Assembly: GCA_023630585.1 (NCBI GenBank)
Contig: CM042551.1
Span: 20,676,001 to 20,740,000 of the forward strand
From: Cranoglanis bouderius
Taxonomy: Eukaryota > Chordata > Actinopteri > Siluriformes > Cranoglanididae
Direction: 5' to 3'
Length of the DNA: 64,000 nucleotides
Shown here: one piece after another, positions 51,401 to 56,737 of the stretch
Position numbering within the stretch: the stretch's first letter is position 1
Layout: every line of letters starts with the position of its first letter
Program-made: the position numbers and the translations under genes
Notes under the pieces: generated by a model
Told to the model about the DNA's origin: nothing
Database searches by the model: none
What the model saw: only the letters and a program-made list of their open reading frames with translations

Positions 51401-54400
51401 TTATGGAGCTGACTGTATGTAGTTAATACAGACACACACTGACCGATTTTATCTCATATTAAAGAACTCAAAACATTCTCTATTTAACTTGACTAACAGC
51501 TGAGAGTGTGTGAGATTGAGGGGAAGGGGCGGGGCTTCCAGGCGGCATAGGTTAATACGGGGTTCAAAACACCTTCACGTATCGTTCAAAGTTTTATCGT
51601 CATTGTGTCAGACACAACGAATATCTGTTGGAGGCATCCCGAGCCTATGCCATTAAAAAAGTTAAACATTTGCGGGTAAAATATTATAAAAGTTACAAAT
51701 AACAATAAATAGGCCATGAATACTGGCACTACAAAGTACAGTGTAAGAGCATAACACAGACAAACACGAAACAAACACAAGACACTTATGCAATAATGCC
51801 CATGAGGTCAGAAGTGTAATATTCCTGTTGTATTTGCTTTGTTTGTGCAGTAAACGTGTCAAACTCTCCCACTGATTGCAGATTCACTGATCTCCTGTGT
51901 TATGGGGAGAAAAAGAAAAACTACAGTATGTAAAGGTTGCTTAAATACAACCGACCCTGAGTAAATGTTGCTGCTGATGGCTGTAGGTTTTGGTTAGTGA
52001 ACTTTCTCTCAATGCAGCGTTTAAACTTAAAAACACCAGCAGCTGTGCTTCAGTGCATTTCCTTCAGGACTCTAACGCCGCTCAACTCAATCCACCTTCC
52101 CTCAAGATACAAGGAACACGTACAGTCGAGACTCTTCTCTGTAACGCCACATCGACTGACTCAGACTTTACAAGACAATCTTGTTTATTAGGTTACTCGC
52201 CTATCATCTTCACCCACTACAGCATCAAAATCTTCCCTGATTGGACAGACCTTTACAGTGGGGGTAAAAAGTATTTGATCCCCTGCTGATTTTGTACGTT
52301 TGCCCACTGACAAAGAAATGATCAGTCTATAATTTTAATGGTAGGTGTATTTTAACAGTGAGAGACAGAATAACAACAAAAAAAAATCCAGAAAAACACA
52401 TTTCAAAAAAGTTATAAATTGATTTGCATTTTAATGAGTGAAATAAGTATTTGACCCCTTCGACTTAGTACTTGGTGGCAAAACCCTTGTTGGCAATCAC
52501 AGAGGTCAGACGTTTCTTGTAGTTGGCCACCAGGTTTGCTCACATCTCAGGAGGGATTTTGTCCCACTCCTCTTTGCAGATCCTCTCCAAGTCATTCTCA
52601 TTTTCAATGTCCTGGCTGAGGGAAGGAGGTTCTCACCCAAGATTTGACGGTACATGGCCCCGTCCATCGTCCCTTTGATGCGGTGCAGTTGTCCTGTCCC
52701 CTTAGCAGAAAAACACCCCCAAAGCATAATGTTCCCACCTCCATGTTTGACGGTGGGGATGGTGTTCTTGGGGTCATAGGCCGCATTCCTCCTCCTCCAA
52801 ACACGGCGAGTTGAGTTGATGCCAAAAGCTCGATTTTGGTCTCATCTGACCACAACACTTTCACCCAGTTCTCCTCTGAATCATTCAGGAAAACTTCAGA
52901 CGGACCTGTACATGTGCATTCTTGAGCAGGGGGACCTTGCGGGCGCTGCAGGATTTCAGTCCTTCACGGAGTAGTGTGTTACCAATTGTTTTCTTGGTGA
53001 CTATGGTCCCAGCTGCCTTGAGATCATTAACAAGATCCTCCCGTGTAGTTCTGGGCTGATTCCTCACCGTTCTCATGATCATTGAAACTCCACGAGGTGA
53101 GATCTTGCATGGAGCCCCAGACCGAGGGAGACTGACAGTTATTTTGTGTTTCTTCCATTTGCGAATAATCGCACCAACTGTTGTCACCTTCTCACCAAGC
53201 TGCTTGGCGATGGTCTTGTAGCCCATTCCAGCCTTGTGTAGGTCTACAATCTTGTCCCTGACATCCTTGGACAGCTCTTTGGTCTTGGCCATGGTGGAGA
53301 GTTTGGAATCTGATTGATTGATTGCTTCTGTGGACAGGTGTCTTTTTACAGGTAACAAACTGAGATTAGGAGCACTCCCTTTAAGAGATCGCTCCCAATC
53401 TCAGCTCATTACCTGTGTAAAAGACACCTGGGAGCCAGAAATCTTGCTGATTGATAGGGGATCAAATACTTATTTCCCTCATTAAAATGCAAATCAATTT
53501 ATAACTTTTTTGAAATGCGTTTTTCTGGATTTTTTTGTTGTTATTCTGTCTCTCACTGTTAAAATACACCTACCATTAAAATCATAGACTGATAATTTCT
53601 TTGTCAGTGGGCAAACGTACAAAATCAGCAGGGGATCAAATACTTTTTCCCCCCACTGTATGAGAAAGTGAAAAGTACTATACTATAGGTCTCGAGCCAA
53701 AACAAAGGCTTCTGTATGCCATCATATACTAAAATACTGAGAAAATTATAATCGGTAAACATTATGTGAAAGTAAAGGACCGTACCTGAGGTTCGCCTGC
53801 AGTCTTGGTGGAAGTCTCACTGCTTCCTGCTTCACTCGTGCTCTTTCTGTTCTCACTGATATCCGCCTCTTCTTCTACCTCTTCGTCGTCATCACTCTCA
53901 TCATCACTTCCAGAGTCTTCGAGCCCGGAGAAGACACTCTCCTCACTGTCCGAGAGATCATCGTTCCCCTCATCGCTGTCATCGAGGTGGCCGGTGTCTG
54001 TAGTGATGAGCTGTAAAAATCAACAGGACATCAGTTTAAATATAGAGTTTCTCCTCACATCAACTCCAGAAGATCCGGATAATGACATGGCGAGCTGATT
54101 GAGAAGTTTAAATGAGGTACACTGACTGCACATGATACCACAGAGCTTCAGTTTTACAGTGTTCCTGCACCCAGAGAGAAGAGCTGATCATACTAATCCA
54201 CTACACATCTCATAATGTCTACATTCAGATCCGAACACTATCACAGTAAACAGCATGAATCCGCCTAAACACACACATTGTAACACCATAATGTAGTGCT
54301 CAACAACTTTCCGAGCGCTTACTGTTAGCATTTGTTAGCACGGCATAAACAGTTGTATGAATTTGTTCTCTGTTTCTACACCAGCTGCCGCTAAGCGAAA

Positions 54401-54508
54401 GATTCTTAACATTCATACTTCCTCCTCATCTTCCTCGACGTTTCTTTTCTTCGATTTAACTTTAGTCATCGCGCCGTTCTGCTGTGTTTCAGATCCCGAC
54501 GCAGGCAT
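546..54508 (-). CDS. bop1: bop1, ribosome biogenesis protein BOP1 (13 exons, 3' end outside window)
   Basis: BOP1 is the WD40 subunit of the nucleolar PeBoW complex (PES1-BOP1-WDR12), needed for maturation of 28S and 5.8S rRNA and of the 60S subunit. Thirteen minus-strand exons join in frame: 54508-54419, 54010-53786, 37259-37101, 10909-10755, 10424-10307, 9571-9470, 8965-8753, 8408-8247, 8006-7926, 7174-7105, 3733-3601, 1576-1396 and 837-546. The product has an acidic, serine-rich N-terminus (about residues 1-150), a BOP1NT domain (about 155-430; for example DIRNTVGNIPMEWY and DLWAQEDPNA) and a WD40 propeller from about residue 435 (VYRGHSSLVRC, then SDDCTVRFWEV). About 660 residues are present; human BOP1 has 746, so roughly the last 85-90 lie left of position 1. 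Introns 2 and 3 are huge (16.5 and 26 kb); the rest are 0.2-3.4 kb. Intron 3 contains scx in the opposite orientation. Identification rests on near-continuous similarity to vertebrate BOP1. Confidence 0.97.
1396..1576 (-). CDS. bop1: bop1 exon 12
   Basis: Encodes residues 503-563, with GETVVLMNPGLGDRLICSATD and then an acidic loop ending LILTHPK. The first base completes a Tyr codon begun by exon 11, which fixes the acceptor at 1577. The acceptor AG is preceded directly by about 21 TG dinucleotides on the coding strand instead of a polypyrimidine tract. The donor is GTACCC. Confidence 0.95.
1579..1621 (-). repeat. (TG)n tract abutting bop1 exon 12 acceptor
   Basis: About 21 AC units on the plus strand are read as (UG)n in the bop1 pre-mRNA. 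They end two bases before the exon 12 AG. The tract is free of AG dinucleotides and occupies the usual polypyrimidine-tract position. Upstream AGs and any branch point must lie beyond it. Confidence 0.9.
2240..2720 (-). mobile_element. LINE-1-type ORF2 C-terminal relic
   Basis: The minus strand from about 2720 reads YKFMLRMYLTPLRLSKMYPN, followed by a C..C...H...C pattern and HIFWLCRKLKHFWKEV. This resembles the cysteine-rich C-terminus of L1-clade ORF2 proteins. After a frameshift, downstream sequence (about 2430-2240) still resembles the L1 tail (a CILLNWK-like stretch, then a region near WRMWMP). No endonuclease or reverse transcriptase remains, so this is a 5'-truncated, decayed copy. The L1 assignment is from motif memory. 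Confidence 0.65.
3050..3245. repeat. possible MITE-like DNA repeat
   Basis: The segment starts with CCAGGTTTATACTG, a phrase that recurs in near form at 46593 (CCTGGTTTATACTTCC) and 32797. Its CpG-containing sequence contrasts with the surrounding AT-rich intron. No transposase coding is seen and the boundaries are uncertain. Confidence 0.3.
3601..3733 (-). CDS. bop1: bop1 exon 11
   Basis: Encodes residues 459-503: a WD40 blade SDDCTVRFWEVSTARC, then SGAVKSVAWSPNPAVCLVAV. The exon starts after CCCCAG and ends TCAGTTA before a strong GTAAGT donor. The last two bases make a Tyr codon with exon 12. Confidence 0.95.
3734..7104. other. bop1 intron 10, no gene seen
   Basis: This 3.4-kb AT-rich intron contains a short (TG)n at about 3846-3861, several poly-A/T runs (4081-4099, 4711-4726, 4904-4918, 5330-5343, 6344-6354) and a short (TA)n near 6289-6310. 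Open frames on both strands have no recognisable domains and look like chance. Confidence 0.6.
7105..7174 (-). CDS. bop1: bop1 exon 10
   Basis: A 70-base exon encoding residues 436-459, VYRGHSSLVRC to QWLVSG, the first WD40 blade. It has a GCAG acceptor and a GTCAGT donor, and the split Gly codon is completed by exon 11. Confidence 0.95.
7926..8006 (-). CDS. bop1: bop1 exon 9
   Basis: Encodes residues 409-435, VNVNPEDLIPKLPKPKDL to TQSL, the linker between the BOP1NT domain and the WD40 propeller. Both ends are phase 0, with a TCACAG acceptor and a GTAGGT donor. Confidence 0.95.
8247..8408 (-). CDS. bop1: bop1 exon 8
   Basis: Encodes residues 355-408 of the BOP1NT domain, from RLAWEQQDPEDRKLNFLP to CLDLYLCPRQRKMR, one of the most conserved parts of BOP1. 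Both ends are phase 0, and the donor is GTGGGT. Confidence 0.96.
8753..8965 (-). CDS. bop1: bop1 exon 7
   Basis: Encodes residues 284-354: KLVHAIKMGWIKPRRP, YYDLWAQEDPNAILGRHKMH, SYNPPPEYLLTEEE. The acceptor is ATTAG. A 5' extension into the A-rich tract beyond the GTCGGT donor is not coding. Confidence 0.95.
9470..9571 (-). CDS. bop1: bop1 exon 6, followed by a GC donor
   Basis: Encodes residues 250-283, PAIDFFSNEVMIHPVTNRP to IPSLIEKEK. The exon ends GAGAAG directly followed by GCAAGT. No GT donor keeps the frame to exon 7, so this is read as a GC-AG intron (AAG|GCAAGT is the usual GC-donor consensus). Confidence 0.93.
10307..10424 (-). CDS. bop1: bop1 exon 5
   Basis: Encodes residues 210-249: RTVHDKMTGTDLRLSDEQVD, then HRLQKGKFGDVNFNEYE. 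The first base completes a Trp codon. It has a TTCCAG acceptor and a GTAACC donor. Confidence 0.95.
10755..10909 (-). CDS. bop1: bop1 exon 4
   Basis: Encodes residues 159-210, starting DIRNTVGNIPMEWYKDYP and ending ENPDYW. This is the start of the conserved BOP1NT domain. The acceptor is CTCTCAG and the donor GTGAGT splits the Trp codon. Some 26 kb of intron 3, containing scx, lies upstream. Confidence 0.96.
11381..11427. repeat. (AC)n microsatellite
   Basis: About 23 uninterrupted AC units in bop1 intron 3. Confidence 0.95.
13537..13570. repeat. (CGT)n/(CAT)n trinucleotide run
   Basis: A few CGT units pass into about eight TCA units. It is short and noncoding. Confidence 0.85.
16500..17890 (+). 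mobile_element. decayed Tc1-like transposon
   Basis: The plus strand carries pieces of a Tc1 transposase broken by stops and indels. Near 16800-16860 it reads GGGDVMVWGTFSWHTLGPLL, then an ATAYLGIVADHAH-like stretch, which are phrases of a common fish Tc1 family. The 3' end at about 17865-17890 (ACCCAATAAAATTGTC) resembles the CACCTAATAAAGTGGCC terminus of that family. Only the last part of its 5' half is recognisable. A related fragment in the opposite orientation lies at about 63785-63920. Confidence 0.65.
19290..19326. repeat. (GT)n(TA)n microsatellite
   Basis: About 14 GT units followed by a short TA run. Confidence 0.9.
20671..20711. repeat. interrupted (AC)n microsatellite
   Basis: Two AC blocks separated by a single CT interruption. 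Confidence 0.9.
23236..23376 (+). promoter_or_regulatory. putative scx proximal promoter
   Basis: About 450-590 bases before the scx start codon there are a CAGCTG E-box (23242-23247), an octamer ATTTGCAT (23252-23259), an (AG)n tract (23299-23327) and a TATA-like ATATAAAT (23369-23376). Order and spacing fit a TATA promoter starting transcription near 23400. This is motif reading only; no transcript evidence is available. Confidence 0.4.
23829..24395 (+). CDS. scx: scx exon 1
   Basis: Encodes residues 1-189, including the whole bHLH. It ends after the Met codon following QRK, before a GTGAGT donor at 24396. The open frame runs ten codons past the donor to a stop at 24423-24425. That read-through would lose the conserved SKDRDRKT ending, so it is taken as intronic. 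Confidence 0.95.
23829..27919 (+). CDS. scx: scx, scleraxis bHLH transcription factor (complete, 2 exons)
   Basis: Scleraxis is a class II bHLH nuclear factor that dimerises with E proteins, binds E-boxes and drives tendon, ligament and related connective-tissue programmes. Exons 23829-24395 and 27881-27919 join in phase 0 to give 201 residues, the same length as human SCX. The N-terminus reads MSFAMVRPAPSRYLYSDISM, followed by an acidic/serine stretch, a glycine-rich linker (about 57-80), the bHLH (about 82-134; basic region NAANARERDRTNSVN, with Glu91 in the E-box-reading position) and a conserved tail QPKQICTFCLSNQRKM that continues SKDRDRKT in exon 2. The first ATG matches known scleraxis starts. 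The gene lies antisense inside bop1 intron 3, as in mammals. Fish have scxa and scxb; I cannot tell which this is without alignment. The close relative TCF15 is excluded by the N- and C-terminal motifs. Confidence 0.95.
26206..26250. repeat. (TA)n(CA)n compound microsatellite
   Basis: A poly-A run leads into about 13 TA units and then about 9 CA units. Confidence 0.9.
26617..26665. repeat. (TG)n microsatellite
   Basis: About 24 TG units inside the scx intron. Confidence 0.95.
27600..27652. repeat. (GT)n microsatellite upstream of scx exon 2
   Basis: About 26 GT units ending 228 bases before the scx exon 2 acceptor. Confidence 0.95.
27881..27919 (+). CDS. scx: scx exon 2 (12 codons plus stop)
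   Basis: After a TTCATTACAG acceptor the exon reads SKDRDRKTALRN and a stop, matching the conserved scleraxis C-terminus (human ends SKDRDRKTAIRS). It is phase 0, consistent with exon 1, and too short to show up as an ordinary open reading frame. Confidence 0.93.
   Translation, partial: SKDRDRKTALRN
28012..28017 (+). terminator. putative scx polyadenylation signal
   Basis: AATAAA lies 93 bases after the scx stop codon in A/T-rich sequence. It would give a very short 3' UTR; later signals (for example near 28750) are also possible. Confidence 0.4.
32550..32690. repeat. ATATCGATA-type interspersed repeat
   Basis: Starts near GGCTGGGCTGGGC and continues with ATGATATGATATGACC and ATATCGATATTGTGATAA. 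This style of AT-rich palindromic repeat is widespread in fish, and it resembles segments at 10530-10600, 33940-34285 and 39150-39240. Confidence 0.45.
33940..34285. repeat. MITE-like repeat with inverted GGGCG/CGCCC ends
   Basis: Begins with GAGGGCGAGAGATATG and ends with GTACCGCCCAGCCTC, whose reverse complement gives a GGCTGGGCGG start. Inside are ATATATCATATGATTC and ACGATATGTATCG. A nonautonomous DNA transposon is likely; the family is not determined. Confidence 0.5.
37101..37259 (-). CDS. bop1: bop1 exon 3
   Basis: Encodes residues 106-158, lysine-rich TDDKTAKNRKLKKEK then the acidic DEYDQDTSDEE that precedes DIRNTVG in BOP1 proteins. It has a TCTACAG acceptor and a GTGAGG donor, both phase 0. 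Confidence 0.92.
37602..39004 (-). mobile_element. Tc1-like transposon, full length but decayed
   Basis: A 1.40-kb element flanked by TA duplications (37600-37601 and 39005-39006). The ends are inverted repeats: CAGTCATGTAAAAAAAATAA at the left and its near complement TTATTTTTTCACATGCCTG at the right. Similarity continues inward to about 37735 and 38870 (AAACAGTGCCTATTAATAAAG against CTTTATTAACAGACACTGTTTC), so the terminal repeats are long. The transposase on the minus strand (about 38623-37757) has recognisable N-terminal helix-turn-helix sequence and a C-terminal QQDNDPKHTSK and SPDLNPIE catalytic segment, but frameshifts and stops make it inactive. Confidence 0.9.
39150..39245. repeat. 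ATATCATATCACAATA-type repeat
   Basis: GTGATACCAAAACAAATATATCATATCACAATACTTG is followed by another ATGATATTTATC. It is the same style as the repeats near 32550 and 33940. Confidence 0.4.
39405..39540 (-). mobile_element. tRNA-derived SINE head, copy 1
   Basis: Read on the minus strand, this contains a tRNA-like segment with ATCGGAAGGTTGTGAGTTCA (B-box-like GAGTTCAAATCC), then CAGCACTGCCAAGCTGCCAC and a tail. The A-box region is weakly kept (TAGCTGCCAGGTGATCAG). It is similar to the neighbouring copy at 39590-39722. Confidence 0.6.
39590..39722 (-). mobile_element. tRNA-derived SINE head, copy 2
   Basis: The minus strand reads GTGCTGGCTCAACGGTTAAG (A-box-like TGGCTCAACGG) and GGTTGGTGGTTCAAGCCTC (B box), then CCCTTGAGCAAGGCCCTTAA. 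This is a pol III promoter pair in a tRNA-like fold, followed by a SINE body. It lies 50 bases from copy 1 in the same orientation. Confidence 0.65.
42245..42515 (+). repeat. interspersed repeat common in fish genomes
   Basis: Contains CTGCTTTATCCTGATCAGGG, ATATCCCGGGAACACTGGG, GGGCAATTTATATTAGCCAA, TGGAGGAGGAAACCCACATG and CAACGCTACCCACTGCACCA, the successive phrases of a widespread fish retroposon-like repeat. I recognise the phrases but cannot assign the class with certainty. Confidence 0.6.
43028..43086. repeat. (AC)n microsatellite
   Basis: About 29 AC units in bop1 intron 2. Confidence 0.95.
43860..44110 (+). mobile_element. LINE 3' tail
   Basis: Phrases such as GATGAGGATGGGTTCTCTCT, AGGGAGTTCTTCCATGCCAC, AAAGCTGCTTTGTGACAATG and AAAGTGCTATACAAATAAAA match the 3' end of a common fish non-LTR retrotransposon. 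No coding sequence remains. The clade is uncertain. Confidence 0.55.
44350..44815 (+). mobile_element. 3' half of a Tc1-like transposon
   Basis: The plus strand encodes LFQHDDAPVHKASSMKTC and PAQSPDLNPTEHLWDKLEHQ, the last catalytic part of a Tc1 transposase, and then ends with CATACTTTTGGCTGTATAGT. The 5' half is missing. The same family appears in the opposite orientation at 62649-63005. Confidence 0.75.
45000..45120 (+). mobile_element. LINE ORF2 end relic
   Basis: The phrases CTCCTCCCATCTGGAAGAAG, TACCAGATTCATGAACAGTT and CCCACAGGCCATTTGACTCC resemble the end of fish LINE ORF2 copies. Short and decayed. Confidence 0.4.
45151..45302. repeat. 31-bp tandem repeat, about 5 copies
   Basis: The unit starts CACTCAGTTACCCCGCCTCC. 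Copies begin at 45151, 45182, 45213, 45244 and 45275 and appear identical; the last is cut short at about 45298. It adjoins the LINE relic at 45000-45120. Confidence 0.93.
45391..45745 (-). mobile_element. chimeric Tc1 fragments from two families
   Basis: 45391-45514 is nearly the same as 37795-37922, the C-terminal part of the Tc1 element described there. At 45515 it changes to a different Tc1 family (phrases CAGGAGGTGAAATGCTGCTC and TGATGAAGTTCCTCCTGATT), also read on the minus strand. The switch occurs beside the conserved SPDLN-coding segment shared by both families. Confidence 0.65.
46015..46595 (-). mobile_element. non-LTR retrotransposon reverse transcriptase relic
   Basis: The minus strand reads STGAPQGAVLSAFLLTLYTS, then YNSEERTATYRTSSEDSAVE and EEEYRGVVND. 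This matches the GAPQG..LSPFLFTLYT and DDSAI blocks of fish LINE reverse transcriptases. The catalytic F/Y-x-DD is altered to SSEDS and later sequence is frameshifted, so it is inactive. Confidence 0.7.
46850..47100. repeat. unclassified interspersed repeat
   Basis: Contains CACCTTCCAGCCAATCAGAA, TCGAGTATTCAGACAGGCCA and GGTATAAAGCCGTTATAAAG, phrases I associate with a common fish DNA repeat. No coding sequence; the class is not determined. Confidence 0.35.
47668..47715. repeat. (TTTA)n microsatellite
   Basis: About ten TTTA units. Confidence 0.9.
47886..47944. repeat. (AC)n microsatellite
   Basis: About 29 AC units in bop1 intron 2. Confidence 0.95.
48360..48504. repeat. (TA)n followed by interrupted (CA)n
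   Basis: About 42 uninterrupted TA units (48360-48444) pass into CA units with regular CATA interruptions up to about 48504. Confidence 0.95.
48949..51415 (-). mobile_element. Tc1/mariner-type element A, interrupted by element B
   Basis: The ends are CAGTCAGGTCCATAAATATT at 48949 and the near complement ATATTTATGGAGCTGACTG ending at 51415, each beside TA. The minus-strand transposase begins about 51198 (MKEVIIRLKNQNKPIGQIAE, helix-turn-helix), reaches YRGFTTRCK near 50876, is interrupted by another element, and resumes at 49643 with KTRKTRLEFGKETS and a WNNILW-like stretch. Downstream of about 49440 the catalytic C-terminus is missing and 48975-49440 is unrecognised sequence. Not functional. 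Confidence 0.8.
49644..50874 (-). mobile_element. Tc1-like element B, inserted in element A
   Basis: The left end TACAGCGGTGCTTGAACGTT and the right end AACCTTCAAGCACCACTGTA are inverted repeats (reverse complement TACAGTGGTGCTTGAAGGTT). The minus-strand transposase starts at 50516 (MAQTKEISEDLRKRVVDAHQ) and includes MKHGAGSIMVWACFAASG, QQDNVPKHTSHSTKEW and SPDLNPIEM, after which it runs straight into the left terminal repeat. The end of the transposase and the spacer are therefore deleted. Frameshifts separate the N- and C-terminal parts. Confidence 0.88.
52256..53658 (-). mobile_element. Tc1-like transposon, full length, inactive
   Basis: A 1.40-kb element flanked by TA (52254-52255 and 53659-53660). 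The ends CAGTGGGGGTAAAAAGTATT and AATACTTTTTCCCCCCACTG are the tips of terminal inverted repeats of about 200 bases (52256-52460 and 53455-53658). The minus-strand transposase starts at 53292 (MAKTKELSKDVRDKIVDLHK) and is continuous through the paired helix-turn-helix domain and linker to about 52885. Frame changes follow around 52870 and 52800-52600, before the ending GFATKY and a stop at 52465. Its relatively good preservation suggests a younger insertion than its neighbours. Confidence 0.92.
53786..54010 (-). CDS. bop1: bop1 exon 2
   Basis: Encodes residues 31-105, an acidic, serine-rich segment with SDSEESVFSGLEDSGSDDES, a phrase also present in mammalian BOP1 (EESVFSGLEDSGSD). The acceptor is TTTTTACAG and the donor GTACGG, both phase 0. 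Confidence 0.95.
54419..54508 (-). CDS. bop1: bop1 exon 1 (start codon)
   Basis: Encodes residues 1-30, MPASGSETQQNGAMTKVKSK then an acidic EEDEEE end, with a GTATGA donor. The start ATG sits in GCCGGCATGC. An upstream out-of-frame ATG at 54530-54528 could start a short overlapping upstream ORF. A second in-frame Met lies at codon 14. Exon 1 is poorly conserved, so the precise start is less sure than the rest. Confidence 0.85.
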
Positions 54509-55219
54509 GCCGGCGCTTCTACTGCGACCATGTGGGTTTCCACTGAGGTCAGAGGTCAAAGGTTAAAATCGTATCGAAAACGTTAAGAAACGATTTTTCA
54601 AATATTTTATTATAAGTGCCATTCATATTTAAGGAAATACGGAATACATTTTGTTGTCATTATGAATTAGTTTAACAATTTTTTTTTTAAAGTTCGTTCA
54701 CGTTTTACGCGACAAGGACAAAGGTCAAAGGTGAAACTAGTCGAACTAACAAATAGAATAAATTAATTTAAATCAACGGCGTTCGATATCAAATGCATGT
54801 AAAATATACGCGTTGATAAAAACCTTTTAGCGAGCGTGTTTATTATTTATTTTAGCATTTGAACCAAAAAAAAAAAATTAACGCCTTTTAGTGACGTCAC
54901 AAAACGGCGACTGTTTCCTACGCAGTTGATAGAGACGGTGTTATGGTGGAAATTTCCACGTAGCGGTGGAGTGCAGTGAAGAGTAGCGCGCTGAGGAATG
55001 AGCTGTGTGCCGCGGACTGGAACACAGAACACGGGGAGAAAACTAACTGAAGTGCTGCTCACGGCGAGTTCGTGCTCACAGAGCGGCTCGTGCTTTAGTT
55101 AAACGGGCTTCTTCGCTAGCTTGTCTAGCTAACAAGCTAATGCTATCGCTTACCTAGAGCGGCTAGTGAGCTAACTGCACTCGGCCTAACTGAACGCGAG
55201 CTTTATTCCTGTCTCGGAC
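54509..55219. promoter_or_regulatory. shared bop1/hsf1 divergent promoter
   Basis: 711 bases separate the two start codons. The hsf1-proximal half is CpG-rich compared with the flanking introns. Visible sites are a perfect CRE TGACGTCA (54892-54899) and a 14-base palindrome GTGGAAATTTCCAC (54946-54959) that contains GAA-nn-TTC, the inverted pair of heat-shock-element units. No TATA box was seen. The 5' UTRs of both genes must lie here, but the start sites cannot be placed. Confidence 0.75.
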
Positions 55220-55339
55220 ATGGAGTTTCACACCACCGGCGCGGTGCTGCTGCCTGGGAGCAACGTCCCTGCTTTCCTCACTAAACTGTGGACGCTGGTC
55301 GATGATCCAGAGACCGATCCCTTAATCTGCTGGAGTCCA
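55220..55339 (+). CDS. hsf1: hsf1 exon 1
   Basis: Encodes residues 1-40, MEFHTTGAVLLPGSNVPAFL to LICWSP, before a GTAAGT donor. The ATG follows CTCGGAC. A CTAGC-repeat (GCCTAGCCTAGCCTAG) lies just inside the intron at about 55358-55385. Confidence 0.95.
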
Positions 55340-56703
55340 GTAAGTTCAGCACTGGTTAGCCTAGCCTAGCCTAGCCTAGCCTAGCTAACTAACAGCAGCG
55401 TTTAGAGTGACCTGAGTGAAGTTAACAGTACTAGCACAGTCCAGGGTTAGACACTAAGCGGTTTACAGCTGGAACTCTCACTAAAGCTGCACTTCAGTTT
55501 AATGTTTCTTTATTTAGTTCAATAGCGCAGTGAGTATTTTATTACATCAGCTGTTACTGCATCACTGTAGATAGCGGGGTGTGTGTGTGTGTGTGTGTGT
55601 GTTATAAGGTCATTACAGTGAAATAACATGTTGAGGCTTTACATAAGTGACTTCTCTCACTGATTAAGGAGTTCATGTCCTCCTGGCTTTAATCTCATTT
55701 AAAGTCAGATGAAGCAGAACCGTGTCTGTTTCATCACACCGACTTCACCATCACACCACTACAGCAACACACTCCCCTGTCTGTCTGTCTCTCTGTCTGT
55801 CTGTCTCTCTGTCTGTCTGTCTCTCTGTCTGTCTGTCTCTCTGTCTGTCTGTCTCTCTGTCTGTCTGTCTCTCTGTCTGTCTGTCTCTCTCTCTCTGTGT
55901 GTTTTGGCTGAGCCCACAGTCTTGTTGGATGAGGAGGTCTGGGGTGGAGTCGGGGGTTTTAAGGTGTTCAGCGGGGTCAGGTCAGGGTCAGGGTTCCAGT
56001 TTTATGATAACAGTTAGGAGAAGAACCACATACGGTTGTGATGGTCAGGTGTCCACATACTTTTGGGCGTATAGTATAAATTCCACCCTCTCATAACAAC
56101 ACGCCTTTAAACCTGTGGGTTTCAGTGTACTTCCCAGAGAATTATATACACAGTAGCATGCTTTATAGTGGATAAATAAACACTAAGGTGCAGGATGATG
56201 TACAGAGTAAAGTCAGCTGTACATCTCAACTAGAGCTGAGCGACATTGAAACTACAGTGCTGTGAAAAAGTATTTGCCCCCATCCTGATTTCTCCTGTTT
56301 TTGTGTACCTCTCATACTAAATCGTTTCAGAAATGAAAACAAAGGCAACCTGAGTAAACAAACAACACAGTTTCTAAATGATAATGTTATTTATTGAAGC
56401 AAAAAAAAAAAGTTATCCAGTTGGGCCTGTGTGAAAATGTATTTGCCCCCACAGTTAAAATGTTTTTGAGTGGACTAGTCAAAGTCCTGACTTGAACCAA
56501 TTGAGATGCTGTGGCAGGACCTTAAACAGGCAGTTCATGCTCAGACCCTCCAGTGTGGCTGAACTAAAGCCAGAGAAGAGTGGACCAAAATTCCCACCAC
56601 AGCGCTGTGAAAGACTGAGCTCCAGTTATCAGAAGCGTTCGGTTGCAGTTATTGCTGTTAAAGCTGGCACAACCAGGGGCAATTAGTTTTCCACATGGGT
56701 GTT

Positions 56704-56737
<34 letters not shown>

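Larger units (their letters stand above)
37260..53785. other. bop1 intron 2, transposon-rich
   Basis: This 16.5-kb intron is packed with Tc1-like elements (37602-39004, 44350-44815, 45391-45745, 48949-51415 with an insertion, 52256-53658), two SINE heads, LINE relics and long simple repeats, listed separately. The parts at 39730-42240, 42520-43850, 46640-47880 and 51420-52250 show only chance open frames and unclassified, probably repetitive, sequence. Confidence 0.7.

Noticed and set aside
53805..54098. Serine-rich 97-codon open frame on the plus strand
   Set aside because: Antisense of the acidic bop1 exon 2; the serine repeats are the complement of Glu/Asp/Ser codons.
55709..56096. Open frames with LSVCLSVCLS-type repeats
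   Set aside because: Translations of the CTGT/CTCT minisatellite in hsf1 intron 1.
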